A DNA stretch of 64,000 nt from Gammaproteobacteria bacterium (GTDB taxonomy: Bacteria; Pseudomonadota; Gammaproteobacteria; Pseudomonadales; Azotimanducaceae): assembly GCA_002725995.1 (NCBI GenBank), contig PBRQ01000095.1, positions 1-64,000 of the forward strand. Reading direction: 5' to 3'. Numbering within the stretch: the first letter of the stretch is position 1; the number at the start of each line of letters is the position of its first letter. The notes below the pieces were generated by a model that was not told where the DNA came from, made no database searches, and saw only the letters and a list, made by a program, of their open reading frames with translations. The translations under genes and the position numbers were made by a program. Below, piece after piece: positions 18,725-29,021 of the stretch.

Positions 18725-21181
18725 ATGGCTGCATTATCAGATGAGAACAAAGGGGAAGTGAAGGTATCTGGCGCAACTCAGGCTGAAGAAGATCCTCGGT
18801 TACCTTTGGTAGAGGAACTTGATGCCGATGCACTTCAGGATAGCATCAATCTTCTTCGCAGGTTCCACCTGGGAGAGCCTGGCGCGAGCGCTTCGACCCA
18901 ATCGCCGGATCAAACGTATCTTCCGTTATTGCTGAATGCGTTCAGAAACCTGCGGCGGTTTCGCTATGAATATCCCCTTCTCCTTTTACCTGATACCAGC
19001 GGTGAGCTGCTAGCCAGACCTCTTGATGAGTTTCTCCAGGGTGTCCTGCCTGAGGCCGAGGGGTCAGCACGGATGCTGAAAGATAACATTACCTGGCTAG
19101 AGACCTACATCCGCGACCAGATATCTGGCCAGGATTTTTCAACCTTGGCCAGAGGCCTGGCAGTTGGTGCAGGCGAGGCACTTGTGATGCAGCTTGGCCT
19201 TAAGGAATCGGACCAGGAGGTCCTGCGGGCTGATCTTGATGAACTGGTGGACAATATACCCCAGGGCAGTCATTTTCTGCCATACACGCACAATGTGGCC
19301 CTGCACCTGTTGCAGCACACAATTCGCCATCGCACCCAGTGGCAACGTGAACAGATGATGAGAAGGATTGGGCGTGCTGTTCGCGGGTTACAGCAGCTTG
19401 TAGAGGTAGAAGCAGAAAAGACATCGGACGGTAAGATAATTGGTGAAGGATCAAAGTTCTTTGACAGTTCCTTCATGGCAAATGTCGTGGAAAATAAGAG
19501 TTCGGGTACGTTACTGATGAGCTCTGAGCGTATGGAACGTATTCAGGCAACGCTGGATATCTTGACCAGTTTCGAGCTGGACCAAAGTATCCTTCACCTG
19601 GTGGTCAGGCCCAGAAGCTTTTCAATTGGCGATGCAGGCTCTATCAATATTGTTGAATCGGCTGATCCCTGTACCAAGGCACTTGAACTGTATGATTTAG
19701 TTGCCGGCAAACTGTCCAGGGTGTTTGCCAGCTTAAGAACAGCGGAACTTGATGTAGCCGGGGCTTATGACTCCAGATTTCATGACTCATGGTTTGAGAG
19801 TTTTTCTGCCGCTGCCTTCAGTGATGATGAAAGGCAAATGATTTCAACGGTTGTAGCACTTGAAACAGCAGAGCATGCAACAGATGACTGCATGCAGTCT
19901 TTTTCCACCGTATTGGCTTCCGGTAAGCCAGTGCAGATTTTGCTCAATATTGATCCCCACACCAATCCAGGGCGCGAGTCTGACTTTCTTGGTGGGTTGC
20001 GTATGGAATTGGCATACCTGGGTATCGGCCATAGACATGCAGTGATTAACCAGATGTCAGCAGCAAAGTATGAAACGCTACTGTCTGGTTTTTCGGCTGC
20101 CCTTGGCAGTCATCAGGCGTGCCTTCATCTCATAGATACGGGGTTTTCAGATCCCCAGCCACTACACCCTTGGATTATGGCAACTGCAGCGCTCGAAAGT
20201 CGGGCTCATCCTTCAATCAAATTTGACCCAACCTCGACGGTTGATACGGAAGAAATGACCTTTGCTGGAAACCCCAGTCCGGAAGATGACTGGGTGATGA
20301 ATACAGCCATCTATAGAGATGAGAAGGGCGAGTCAGTCGAGCAGGAGGTCGAGTTTACCTTTGCCGACTACTGTCTGCTGAAACCTGACCTCCTCGATCA
20401 TTTCCGAGTCATTCCCGATGGTTGCGACTCTAAAGACATTGTCAGTGTTGGTGCCTGTTTGAATGCCTCCGCTGATGAGCAGGACCGTATAATCCCCTTC
20501 ATCTGGTCTGTGGACGGTAACGGCCTGATACAGAAACTCGTCGTATCTCGTCAACTGCTCTTTTCCTGCCGAGACCGCCTGGACTTCTGGCAAACGGTTC
20601 AGTCCCTGTCTGGGGTTAAGAATGCATTTGTCGATGAGGCAGTTAAAAAAGCGCGTGAGGAAGAACAGTTAAGGGCTGCGAGTGAACGTGAAGAACTGGT
20701 CCGCGAATACGAGGAGACTATAGAGCAGGCCCGTACTGAATCAGCCAATGAGGTGATGGGCAGGCTCACAAATGCTTTGATGGAGCTAGACCTTACCCTT
20801 GATAGCCCGGTGCTCACGGAAAGTCCCAGACAAGCTGAAGCACCTGCCGTAACGCCTGTCGTTGAGGAGGTCGAATCAGAAGAAGTATCCGCACCTGAGC
20901 CGGCTGCTGAGGAAGATGATGATGAAATCAGCTTCGATGAGCCCTGGATAGATTCAATTTTCTGTACTACATGTGATGACTGTCTGAATTTGAATAAGCA
21001 GATGTTCGTTTACAACGACAATCGGCAGGCCATCATTGCCGATACCAAGGCAGGAACTTTTTCGCAATTAGTCGAAGCTGCAGAGCTTTGCCCTGCACGT
21101 TGTATACATCCCGGTAAGCCTCTCGACAGCAGTGAGGGCGGCCTTGAGGATCTGATTAAAAGGGCGGAACCATTTAACTAG
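18725..21181 (+). CDS. Large PFOR-like/ferredoxin-tailed protein of the kor-rnf cluster
   Basis: C-terminal ferredoxin-like Cys set (FCTTCDDCLNL ... AELCPARCIHPGKP); central region resembles degenerate PFOR TPP domain shared with the 22149-26648 protein. Residues 1-8 of the track ORF lie within korB. Confidence 0.6.
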   Translation: MAALSDENKGEVKVSGATQAEEDPRLPLVEELDADALQDSINLLRRFHLGEPGASASTQSPDQTYLPLLLNAFRNLRRFRYEYPLLLLPDTSGELLARPLDEFLQGVLPEAEGSARMLKDNITWLETYIRDQISGQDFSTLARGLAVGAGEALVMQLGLKESDQEVLRADLDELVDNIPQGSHFLPYTHNVALHLLQHTIRHRTQWQREQMMRRIGRAVRGLQQLVEVEAEKTSDGKIIGEGSKFFDSSFMANVVENKSSGTLLMSSERMERIQATLDILTSFELDQSILHLVVRPRSFSIGDAGSINIVESADPCTKALELYDLVAGKLSRVFASLRTAELDVAGAYDSRFHDSWFESFSAAAFSDDERQMISTVVALETAEHATDDCMQSFSTVLASGKPVQILLNIDPHTNPGRESDFLGGLRMELAYLGIGHRHAVINQMSAAKYETLLSGFSAALGSHQACLHLIDTGFSDPQPLHPWIMATAALESRAHPSIKFDPTSTVDTEEMTFAGNPSPEDDWVMNTAIYRDEKGESVEQEVEFTFADYCLLKPDLLDHFRVIPDGCDSKDIVSVGACLNASADEQDRIIPFIWSVDGNGLIQKLVVSRQLLFSCRDRLDFWQTVQSLSGVKNAFVDEAVKKAREEEQLRAASEREELVREYEETIEQARTESANEVMGRLTNALMELDLTLDSPVLTESPRQAEAPAVTPVVEEVESEEVSAPEPAAEEDDDEISFDEPWIDSIFCTTCDDCLNLNKQMFVYNDNRQAIIADTKAGTFSQLVEAAELCPARCIHPGKPLDSSEGGLEDLIKRAEPFN

Positions 21182-21268
21182 TTTCTGTCCGTCAAAAGCA
21201 ATTTTGCTAAAATTAACAACAAAATATTAATGTTAGACCTACGAAATAATCATATATGAAGGAACTAG
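21178..21268 (+). repeat. MITE-like repeat, copy C
   Basis: ctagtttctgtccgtc ... tgaaggaactag; terminal inverted repeats shared with 43682-43774 and 47128-47198; left CTAG overlaps TAG stop of upstream gene. Confidence 0.6.
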
Positions 21269-21304
21269 CCCGCTCGATATCCAAATCCGGACAAGAGCTA
21301 CCAG

Positions 21305-22156
21305 GTGGATAGCCTACTGATCGCGCCCTCAATCATGACGGGCATTGGGCTTTTCTTCGGAATTATTATCGCGATTTCACATCGCTTTCTGAAGGTTGAA
21401 GAAGACCCAAGGATTGAGGGCGCAAACGAACTTCTACCGGGAACAAATTGCGGTGCGTGTGGAGAAGTTGGCTGTCTCCCCTTTGCAGAAAAGTTGGTAT
21501 CCGGGTCGATCGTGCCGAGTAAGTGTACCGTGTCAGGACCAGAGGAAGTTGAGGCCATTGCTGAGTATCTCGACGTTGATGTTGGTGAAAATGAAAAGCT
21601 GGTTGCGAGACTCAAATGTGGCGGCGGCAGTGCTCAGGCTTACCAGATAGCAGAATACCAGGGATTTGAGGGCTGTCGAGCTGCAGCAATGGTTTCTGGT
21701 GGTGGTAAGGGCTGCTCATGGGGTTGTCTGGGGCTTGCTGATTGCGAGGTGTCCTGTACCTTTGGTGCTATTCATATGAATAGCAATGGGTTGCCCCAGG
21801 TTGATACTGAACTGTGTACAGCATGTCCCGATTGTACTGACGCCTGCCCAAGAGACCTTTTTGAACTTATTCCCCTGAACCAGAATCTCTATGTTCAATG
21901 CAATACACCCCTCCTGAATGAAGCGGCTACCATACTTTGTTCGACTGCCTGTGATGGGTGCGGTAAATGTGCGCTGGATGCCAGTCCAGGTCTGATACAT
22001 ATGGAAAACAATTTGCCAGTCATCAACTACGCTTCAGGTGCTATTGCAGCGCCCGATGCAACGTTCAGATGTGCAACGGATTCCATCAAATGGTTGTCGG
22101 GCAATCAATTTGAGGAGCAAGAGGAAAGAGACGTTAGAGGAGTACGCCATGGTTGA
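21305..22156 (+). CDS. rnfB: Rnf complex subunit B (iron-sulfur)
   Basis: GTG start; N-terminal TM; GTNCGACGEVGCLPFAEKLVSGSIVPSKC; ferredoxin-type CTACPDCTDACP and STACDGCGKCALDASPG. Confidence 0.9.
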   Translation: MDSLLIAPSIMTGIGLFFGIIIAISHRFLKVEEDPRIEGANELLPGTNCGACGEVGCLPFAEKLVSGSIVPSKCTVSGPEEVEAIAEYLDVDVGENEKLVARLKCGGGSAQAYQIAEYQGFEGCRAAAMVSGGGKGCSWGCLGLADCEVSCTFGAIHMNSNGLPQVDTELCTACPDCTDACPRDLFELIPLNQNLYVQCNTPLLNEAATILCSTACDGCGKCALDASPGLIHMENNLPVINYASGAIAAPDATFRCATDSIKWLSGNQFEEQEERDVRGVRHG

Positions 22157-25100
22157 CCTGACAGGTATGGCGGTCCGATTGTATCGCAAATACATAAGCG
22201 ATGATCTGAGCGATGCGGAAGAGGAAATCAGAGTTCTTCTAACTGGCGATCAAGCCGTTGCTATCGCGGAGGCGTCATTATGTGAGAGCGCGGTGCTTGG
22301 TGGTAACGATGAACTGCAGGAAGTATGGCTGGACCAGGTTGACCATAGTGGGCTGAATGTTTTCAGCCAGCGACTGACCTCTGTGCAAGGAAATTCGGCC
22401 AGATCAGCTATGGCCAGCGCCACAGGTTTATCGTTAGCGGGCAAGCGGGCAACCACTTTTGTTACAGGGCGGAACGTCGGCGCTGTACAGGACCTTCTTT
22501 TCGCCGCTAGTGGTCGTCATTTACCTCTTATTGTTCATCTCACCAATTTGGCGATGCCTAGTCATGGTATGGCTTCTGGTAGCGGTCATGAGGGCTTCCA
22601 CCTGAGCGCAGATACGGGTGTTTTTACGCTCTTTGCCGAGAATGTTCAGCAGGCTGCAGATTTCTCGTTCATAGCGCGTCGGGTCGCTGAGGCTGCATTG
22701 GTCCCCGGCCTTGTCGTGATGGACTCAGATGAGACCGCAAGGTCTGTTCAGGATGTCAGTATTCTTAAACCTTCTCAGGTTCAACAGTTTATTGGTGCAA
22801 CTGATGAAAATATTGTAACACCGACACCAGCACAGAAGTTGCTATTTGGTGAAACCAGGCTTGCACTACCAAGGTGGCACGATGTGGATCGGCCTGTGGT
22901 TGCGGGCGCATTTTTTGATGGTCAGAGCTATTACACAGGGGCTGCAGGCAAGTCACTCTATTTCGAAGGCGACCTGGATGAGATGCTGGCCGAGGCTTTT
23001 GAGGATTTTGCCAAGCTCACTGGTCGTCAGTATCACACAGTCAGGTCTCATGGCTCGGTGCAGGCAGATACCGTATACGTTGTGCAGGGTGCCAGCGCGG
23101 AAACCGTTTCCTCGGCAGGCAATTTGATGCGTGCTGCAGGGATGGTCAGTATTTCCAGCCTGCGGCCATTTCCTGACCAGTTATTGATGCAGCGACTGAA
23201 GGGCAAATCAAATGTAATTGTTCTAGAGCGTCTGTTGCCACCACTAGGCGTTGATTCCCCTCTCCTAGGTGAAGTACGCCAATCCCTGGAACGGACACTG
23301 GAAGGGTCCGGCGGGAAGGAACAGATGCCCATGCTGCATTCCGTTCGTTATGGCCTGGGCGGCGCTCCACTTCGAGTCGCAGACCTGACTCTTGTGGCTT
23401 CATCACTGACCAAGGGGGAATCTTCCACTATCGATCTCGGTATTGGGTTTGGCGCTGACACGGGTCATCCGAAGCGACAGGCTTTGTTGGATGAAATCAC
23501 CAGGGCTTATCCTCAAGTAGTTAACGCTGGAGTGAAGGCGCAGGAACTATCGAATGAACCTGCTGGTGAAGGGACGCTCTCGGTTGCCGTGCAAAGGGTT
23601 TTTGCTGACGGCTATGAGCAAATAGTCCCAGCAGTAGCTGATATATTGCAACAGGTCAAAGACGGGACCATCAGGGCTCGAACAGATTTCTCCATCGGTG
23701 CTTCATCACAAGAGCAATGGCGAAAGCCAGGCGTTGATTCCCTTCTTCATTCAACGGGAACTGTTGTTGACGCGGGTGATGATGCGGCAATCGATGTAGT
23801 TTGCATCCCAGTCGAGAGGGAAGGAGCAATAGAGGCGATCGATATTTCTTTGCTGCAGCGACTTCGCGCTGGCGGGATCATTGTAGTCCCATCAATGTCG
23901 CCGGATCACTTGTCGCTGCTGTTCCCGGTAGCTCACAGAGATATGGTCACTTCAAAATCTATTGTCATCTATACCGCTCCTGTTGCAGATACTGTGAGCC
24001 AACAGGATCTTTCGGAAGCAATGATTGGCGCCATATTTTGCGCCCTGATAAAGATGTCGATACTGCCCATAAAAGACAGGAAAGTATTTTCATCCCGGGA
24101 AACAACACTTCGCTTGCAGCCTTCTGTCGACCACAAAAGCAGATTGCAGAGCTTCAAAAATGGCCTCGAAAGCGCTGAAGAAGTGGATTTGTCATTAGTT
24201 CCTGCAGTGACTGATGGTTTAGTCGGTGAAAAATCTGCGCCGGTTATCCTGCAGCGTCTTGCTGCCAGGGACGATCAGTTTGACAGTTTGCCAAGGTTCT
24301 GGAATCAGACCGGAATTCTTTATCGAGAGAAGCAAGTTGACCGAATTGTTTCAGACCCATATCTTGCCAGCGGCACTATTGCGCCGCTTAGTGCGACATT
24401 CAGAGGTTTTGTAGGTAAGCGCGTCGCGATTCCCCAGATCGATGCTGAGAAATGTACAGGTTGTGGCAAATGCTGGGAGACCTGCCCCGACAGCTCGATT
24501 GCACCACTAGCCATCAGTCCGTCAGATCTCATCGATCATGGTATTCGAGAGGCCGGGGCAGATCCACTGCGTCAACTCGCTAACCAGCTAACGAGTCGAA
24601 TTCTTAGTCAGGCTCGAAAGCACGAACTGGCAGGAAATGTTGGTAGCCTACTGCGTGAGACCTATGATTGGCTGAGCGGCAAAATGGAGCAGACTCCGGA
24701 GCGTCAACAGGCCGTGGAAGAAGCGCTTGATATGGTTTGCGACAAAATTGGTTCATTACCGGTTTCCGTAACGCAGGAATTTTTTGACAACGCCGAGAGC
24801 AATAATAAAGACAGCGGTGAACTGCTCGTATTGGCAGTAAACCCTGATACCTGCAAGAATTGTGGGCTATGTGAGAAAGTTTGTGCTGAAGAGGCTATCA
24901 CCTTCGCATCGCAAGTGGATGAGAAAATCAATAGGGCCCAGCAGATTTGGGATATCTGGTCCGCAGCGCCGGATACCGCCTCAGATACGATCGCCAGAGT
25001 CATTGAATCACCTGAATTTAGCAATCTGGCAGCGGTAAACCTCTCTCGTCATTGCCTGCTGAGTATGACCGGTGGTGATGGGGCAGAATCCGGTTCTGGA

Positions 25101-26648
25101 GAAAAAATTGCACTTCGAATGATCCTCTCGGCCACCGAGTTCAATCAACAACCCGTTGTGAGGCGGTTCATTGATCAGTTGGCAGATATCAATGAGGAGG
25201 TTGTCAAAGAAATTAGAGAGCTTCTGGCAATTGGTTTGCCTGCCGAGGATCTAGACCTGCTGAGTCAAGGTATGGATAGTATCAGAGCACCACTAGTGGA
25301 ACTCAGTGAGTTGGCGAAAAAGGTTGAAGCATCCATGGATGTCGTGCCTGTTGATGCAGTGAGACTTAACAGACTGCTGGAGATTGCCAGTCGGGTGACA
25401 GATTTACACTGGCGCTACTCAAGCGGTAGGCAGGGTCTTGGCAGGGCGCGGTTTGGTTTAGCTGTGGCGCCGGGGACTGTCGCTGGCTGGGCCGCATCCT
25501 TCCCGTACAATGTTTTTCAATCTCCAGTGGTACTCGATTTCTCAAACGAGACACCACAGATAGCGGCAGGGCTGCTGGAGGGTCACCTTCGTGACACCTG
25601 TGAATCAATTGCGCTGTTACGTGCCGCCAGGCTGGAAATTGAACAGCCAGCGGGGTTGCAATTTGCGCGTGACTCCCTGTCCCAGCTCAAGTGGCAGGAT
25701 CTGACGGAAGAAGAACGTCAGATTTGCCCACCAATGTTGGCGATAGGGGATGACGGGACATTTGGTGGTGAAGCGCTGGCTCAGGTGCTCTGGGCATTGA
25801 GCTCGGATCTGCCGATCAAGATCGTTGCTTTCTCTGATCTCGATATTTCCGGATCGACTCAAGACTCGCGTACAAACATGGCCATGCTGGCGATCACTGG
25901 TCGCACGGCCTTTGTTACCCAGACTTCAATTTCTGATACTGATCATATGTATAGCAGTATCACCAAAGCGATTCAGTATGCAGGCCCTGCACTCGTTCGC
26001 ATTCATGGTGCTAGTCCTTCCCGGCACGGCTTTGATTCGAGCCAAACGATAGAGGCCGCGAGACAGGCAGTGCGCTCCAGAACCTTCCCGCTGTTTACCT
26101 ATAATCCTGGAGCAGAAGGTGTTCATGGAACGCGCCTGGATCTATCGGGAAACGAAAATCTGGCAGGCGCCTGGGGCGATGATGAAATGCCCTACACACC
26201 TGCTCACTGGGCTATAACTGAGGATCGGTTCTCAGCTCATTTCAAGCCGATAGTTGATGATGAAGCCAATGGTGTTGAGATCCATGAGTTCATTGAACTG
26301 AATGAGCGGGTGCGAAAAGGAAAAGTTGCCTTTGTTTCTGTTGCGACAGATAGTGGCGATATAAGATTGGAGGTTGATGATGATTTGGTTAGTGCAACCG
26401 AACTGGCCAGACAAAACTGGCGCGTCATGCAGGAACTTGCCGGTATAGTTACGCCATTTACGGGACTTGTGGAAGAACAGGTGAGAGCTCAGGTCCAGGT
26501 AGAACATGATGCAGAGATCGCGACCATTCGCGAAGAATACGAACAAAAAATAAGCGAGCTTGACGCTAACATCAGGTCTGACGTTGCGGGAAGAGTACGT
26601 AACCAGCTTCTGCGCCTGGTGAACTCCGGTTCATCGAATACAGAGTAG
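22149..26648 (+). CDS. PFOR-like multidomain protein with two 4Fe-4S ferredoxin domains
   Basis: ~1499 aa from ATG 22149 (overlaps rnfB stop). N-terminal PFOR-like domain, CTGCGKCWETCPDSSIAP and CKNCGLCEKVCAEEAI, C-terminal TPP-domain-like LAIGDDGTFGGEALAQVLWALSSDLPIKIVAFSDLD. Confidence 0.75.
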   Translation: MVDLTGMAVRLYRKYISDDLSDAEEEIRVLLTGDQAVAIAEASLCESAVLGGNDELQEVWLDQVDHSGLNVFSQRLTSVQGNSARSAMASATGLSLAGKRATTFVTGRNVGAVQDLLFAASGRHLPLIVHLTNLAMPSHGMASGSGHEGFHLSADTGVFTLFAENVQQAADFSFIARRVAEAALVPGLVVMDSDETARSVQDVSILKPSQVQQFIGATDENIVTPTPAQKLLFGETRLALPRWHDVDRPVVAGAFFDGQSYYTGAAGKSLYFEGDLDEMLAEAFEDFAKLTGRQYHTVRSHGSVQADTVYVVQGASAETVSSAGNLMRAAGMVSISSLRPFPDQLLMQRLKGKSNVIVLERLLPPLGVDSPLLGEVRQSLERTLEGSGGKEQMPMLHSVRYGLGGAPLRVADLTLVASSLTKGESSTIDLGIGFGADTGHPKRQALLDEITRAYPQVVNAGVKAQELSNEPAGEGTLSVAVQRVFADGYEQIVPAVADILQQVKDGTIRARTDFSIGASSQEQWRKPGVDSLLHSTGTVVDAGDDAAIDVVCIPVEREGAIEAIDISLLQRLRAGGIIVVPSMSPDHLSLLFPVAHRDMVTSKSIVIYTAPVADTVSQQDLSEAMIGAIFCALIKMSILPIKDRKVFSSRETTLRLQPSVDHKSRLQSFKNGLESAEEVDLSLVPAVTDGLVGEKSAPVILQRLAARDDQFDSLPRFWNQTGILYREKQVDRIVSDPYLASGTIAPLSATFRGFVGKRVAIPQIDAEKCTGCGKCWETCPDSSIAPLAISPSDLIDHGIREAGADPLRQLANQLTSRILSQARKHELAGNVGSLLRETYDWLSGKMEQTPERQQAVEEALDMVCDKIGSLPVSVTQEFFDNAESNNKDSGELLVLAVNPDTCKNCGLCEKVCAEEAITFASQVDEKINRAQQIWDIWSAAPDTASDTIARVIESPEFSNLAAVNLSRHCLLSMTGGDGAESGSGEKIALRMILSATEFNQQPVVRRFIDQLADINEEVVKEIRELLAIGLPAEDLDLLSQGMDSIRAPLVELSELAKKVEASMDVVPVDAVRLNRLLEIASRVTDLHWRYSSGRQGLGRARFGLAVAPGTVAGWAASFPYNVFQSPVVLDFSNETPQIAAGLLEGHLRDTCESIALLRAARLEIEQPAGLQFARDSLSQLKWQDLTEEERQICPPMLAIGDDGTFGGEALAQVLWALSSDLPIKIVAFSDLDISGSTQDSRTNMAMLAITGRTAFVTQTSISDTDHMYSSITKAIQYAGPALVRIHGASPSRHGFDSSQTIEAARQAVRSRTFPLFTYNPGAEGVHGTRLDLSGNENLAGAWGDDEMPYTPAHWAITEDRFSAHFKPIVDDEANGVEIHEFIELNERVRKGKVAFVSVATDSGDIRLEVDDDLVSATELARQNWRVMQELAGIVTPFTGLVEEQVRAQVQVEHDAEIATIREEYEQKISELDANIRSDVAGRVRNQLLRLVNSGSSNTE

Positions 26649-26658
26649 CCGTCCTTTC

Positions 26659-28008
26659 ATGGTTAACCTGAATCCTCTCAACCTGATTTCCGGAAGCTTC
26701 CGCCACGGGGTACACCCGCAGCACCTTAAAGTACAGACACAGGATCTGCCTATTCAGCGGGTGCCATTCGGATCAAACTATGTCATGCCCCTGGGCCAGC
26801 ATATTGGTGTGCCCTGCAAACCGATTGTCAAAAAGGGACAGCGAGTTCGAAGAGGAGAGGAGATCGCTTCCGCTAGCGGTTTTGTTTCGATCGCCCTGCA
26901 TAGCCCGGTCACCGGGGTAGTCAAAGAGATTGGGGAATTTAGAACATTTGATGGGAATTTCTCTCAGGCTATTGAGATTGAGGCCGATGCCTTTTCAACC
27001 CAGGAACCGAATATAGGCCCGGCTATTGACTGGGAGTCGATGAATATTGAGCAGTTCATACAGGCGGTACAGGGGGCTGGAATCGTTGGCATGGGTGGAG
27101 CCGCGTTCCCTGCTCACGTCAAATTTTCGATACCAGAAGGGCAGCAAATCCGTTACCTGCTGATAAATGGCGCTGAATGTGAGCCCTATCTGACTAACGA
27201 CCATCGGCTGATGCTAGAAAGACCCGATGCGCTGCTCAAGGGAGCGGAAATCGTCAGGCAGAAGCTTGGTGCAGAGGAAACGGTTATCGGTGTTGAACTA
27301 AACAAGCCGGAGGCCATTGAAGCACTTCAGGCGCGGATTCAGCCGGGAGATCCTGTCCGGGTTGTCTCCCTCGAAGCCAAGTACCCCCAGGGCGCTGAAA
27401 AGATGATCATTAAAACCGTATTTGGTCGTGAAGTACCGGCTGGCCAACTGCCAAGAGATGTTGAGGTAAATGTTAACAATGTTAGTACCGTAGTCGCGAT
27501 CGCAGACTACTTCGATCATGGCATGCCTTTGATTGAACGCATCGTTACAGTATCCGGCCCTGGAGTCAGCTATCCTGCAAACCTCATTGTGCCACTTGGA
27601 ACGCCCGTTAGAGAGGTGTTGAAATTTTGTGGTGGGCTAAAAGATGAGACCATGGAAGTAATAATGGGTGGCCCCATGATGGGAAGGCCTATTGCGAGCC
27701 TTGATGCCCCTGTTGTAAAAGGTTGCTCGGGTATCCTTGCGTTCACCGAGGGTCAAACCCTGAAACGCAAGGAGTTTCCCTGTATTCGGTGTGGTCGATG
27801 TGTTGAGGCCTGTCCCTATTTTTTGAATCCCGCAAGATTTGCACGGCTGTCACGAGCAAGAATGTTCGGAGAGATGAAAGGCTATTTCGTATTCGACTGT
27901 GTTGAATGTGGCTGTTGCGCCTTTGCATGTCCGTCATCAATACCAATAGTTCAGCTAATCAGAACGGGCAAGGATCAGCTTCGCAATACGCAGGCGAGTG
28001 AAAAATGA
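26659..28008 (+). CDS. rnfC: Rnf complex subunit C
   Basis: GFRHGVHPQHLK-like start, GIVGMGGAAFPAHVK, LLINGAECEPYLTNDHRLM, CIRCGRCVEACPYFLNP, CVECGCCAFACPSSIPIVQLIR. Confidence 0.95.
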   Translation: MVNLNPLNLISGSFRHGVHPQHLKVQTQDLPIQRVPFGSNYVMPLGQHIGVPCKPIVKKGQRVRRGEEIASASGFVSIALHSPVTGVVKEIGEFRTFDGNFSQAIEIEADAFSTQEPNIGPAIDWESMNIEQFIQAVQGAGIVGMGGAAFPAHVKFSIPEGQQIRYLLINGAECEPYLTNDHRLMLERPDALLKGAEIVRQKLGAEETVIGVELNKPEAIEALQARIQPGDPVRVVSLEAKYPQGAEKMIIKTVFGREVPAGQLPRDVEVNVNNVSTVVAIADYFDHGMPLIERIVTVSGPGVSYPANLIVPLGTPVREVLKFCGGLKDETMEVIMGGPMMGRPIASLDAPVVKGCSGILAFTEGQTLKRKEFPCIRCGRCVEACPYFLNPARFARLSRARMFGEMKGYFVFDCVECGCCAFACPSSIPIVQLIRTGKDQLRNTQASEK

Positions 28009-29021
28009 AACAAAGAGACCCTGAACTTCTGCTGCAACATGCACCTTTCCTGAGGCAAGGCATGACAACACCTACAGCTATGGGTGATGTCCTGATCGCA
28101 TTGACGCCGGCAACCCTGGCGGGTCTCTGGTACTTTGGCATAAGTGCCGTTCTGGTTATTGGTGCCAGCATTGCTGGTGCGGTCCTGACTGAGATTTCGT
28201 TCAGTGGAACAGAACGTCGTGGGGAATCACTTTTGGATGGTAGTGGGCTCTTAACTGGGCTTCTGCTTGGTCTTACCCTACCGCCGGGGCTGCCTATGTG
28301 GATGGCGTTTCTCGGTGGTGTTATTGCCCTTGGCCTGGGTAAAGTGATCTGGGGTGGGCTTGGCAACAACCTCTTTAATCCGGCGTTGGTTGGCCGGGCA
28401 TTTCTGTTGGCAACCTTTCCCATTGCGATGACAACCTGGACCACGCCCGATGAAGCGTTTTGGACCTTCAGGGCAACCAATTTTGATATACCATTTACCT
28501 ACACGGAAATTGATGGTCTAACTGCGGCCACTCCGCTGGGTCTGATGAAATTTGACCAGCAGGCCACACCCCTGTCGAATCTATTTATGGGCAGCACCTC
28601 AGGATCTCTGGGTGAAACCAGTGGACTGTTGCTGATTCTTGGTGGCATATACCTCTATTTCAGGCGTGATCTGGACTGGCGCATTCCTGTGAGTATATTG
28701 CTCACGGTTCTGGTTTTTTCAGCTATCCTGGGGCTATTCGATTCTGAGAGATTTCCAGCACCGCTATTTTCGGTATTTTCCGGGGGACTGTTATTGGGTG
28801 CGATCTATATGGCAACAGACCCGGTAACCTCACCGACAACGCCTGTCGGTACCTGGATTTTTGGTATCGGCATTGGCCTGCTTATAGTTCTGATTCGTGT
28901 TTTTGGTGGCATGCCAGAGGGTGTGATGTATGCCATTTTGCTGATGAACGCGGCGACCCCACTAATAGATCGCTTCACACAGCCCAGGGTGTTTGGGCAT
29001 CTGCGGGGTGACAATGACTGA
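28005..29021 (+). CDS. rnfD: Rnf complex subunit D
   Basis: Polytopic; NLFNPALVGRAFLLATFP, TAATPLGLMKF (flavinylation-type Thr region), ATDPVTSPTTPVGTWIFGIGIGLL. Confidence 0.93.
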   Translation: MKQRDPELLLQHAPFLRQGMTTPTAMGDVLIALTPATLAGLWYFGISAVLVIGASIAGAVLTEISFSGTERRGESLLDGSGLLTGLLLGLTLPPGLPMWMAFLGGVIALGLGKVIWGGLGNNLFNPALVGRAFLLATFPIAMTTWTTPDEAFWTFRATNFDIPFTYTEIDGLTAATPLGLMKFDQQATPLSNLFMGSTSGSLGETSGLLLILGGIYLYFRRDLDWRIPVSILLTVLVFSAILGLFDSERFPAPLFSVFSGGLLLGAIYMATDPVTSPTTPVGTWIFGIGIGLLIVLIRVFGGMPEGVMYAILLMNAATPLIDRFTQPRVFGHLRGDND

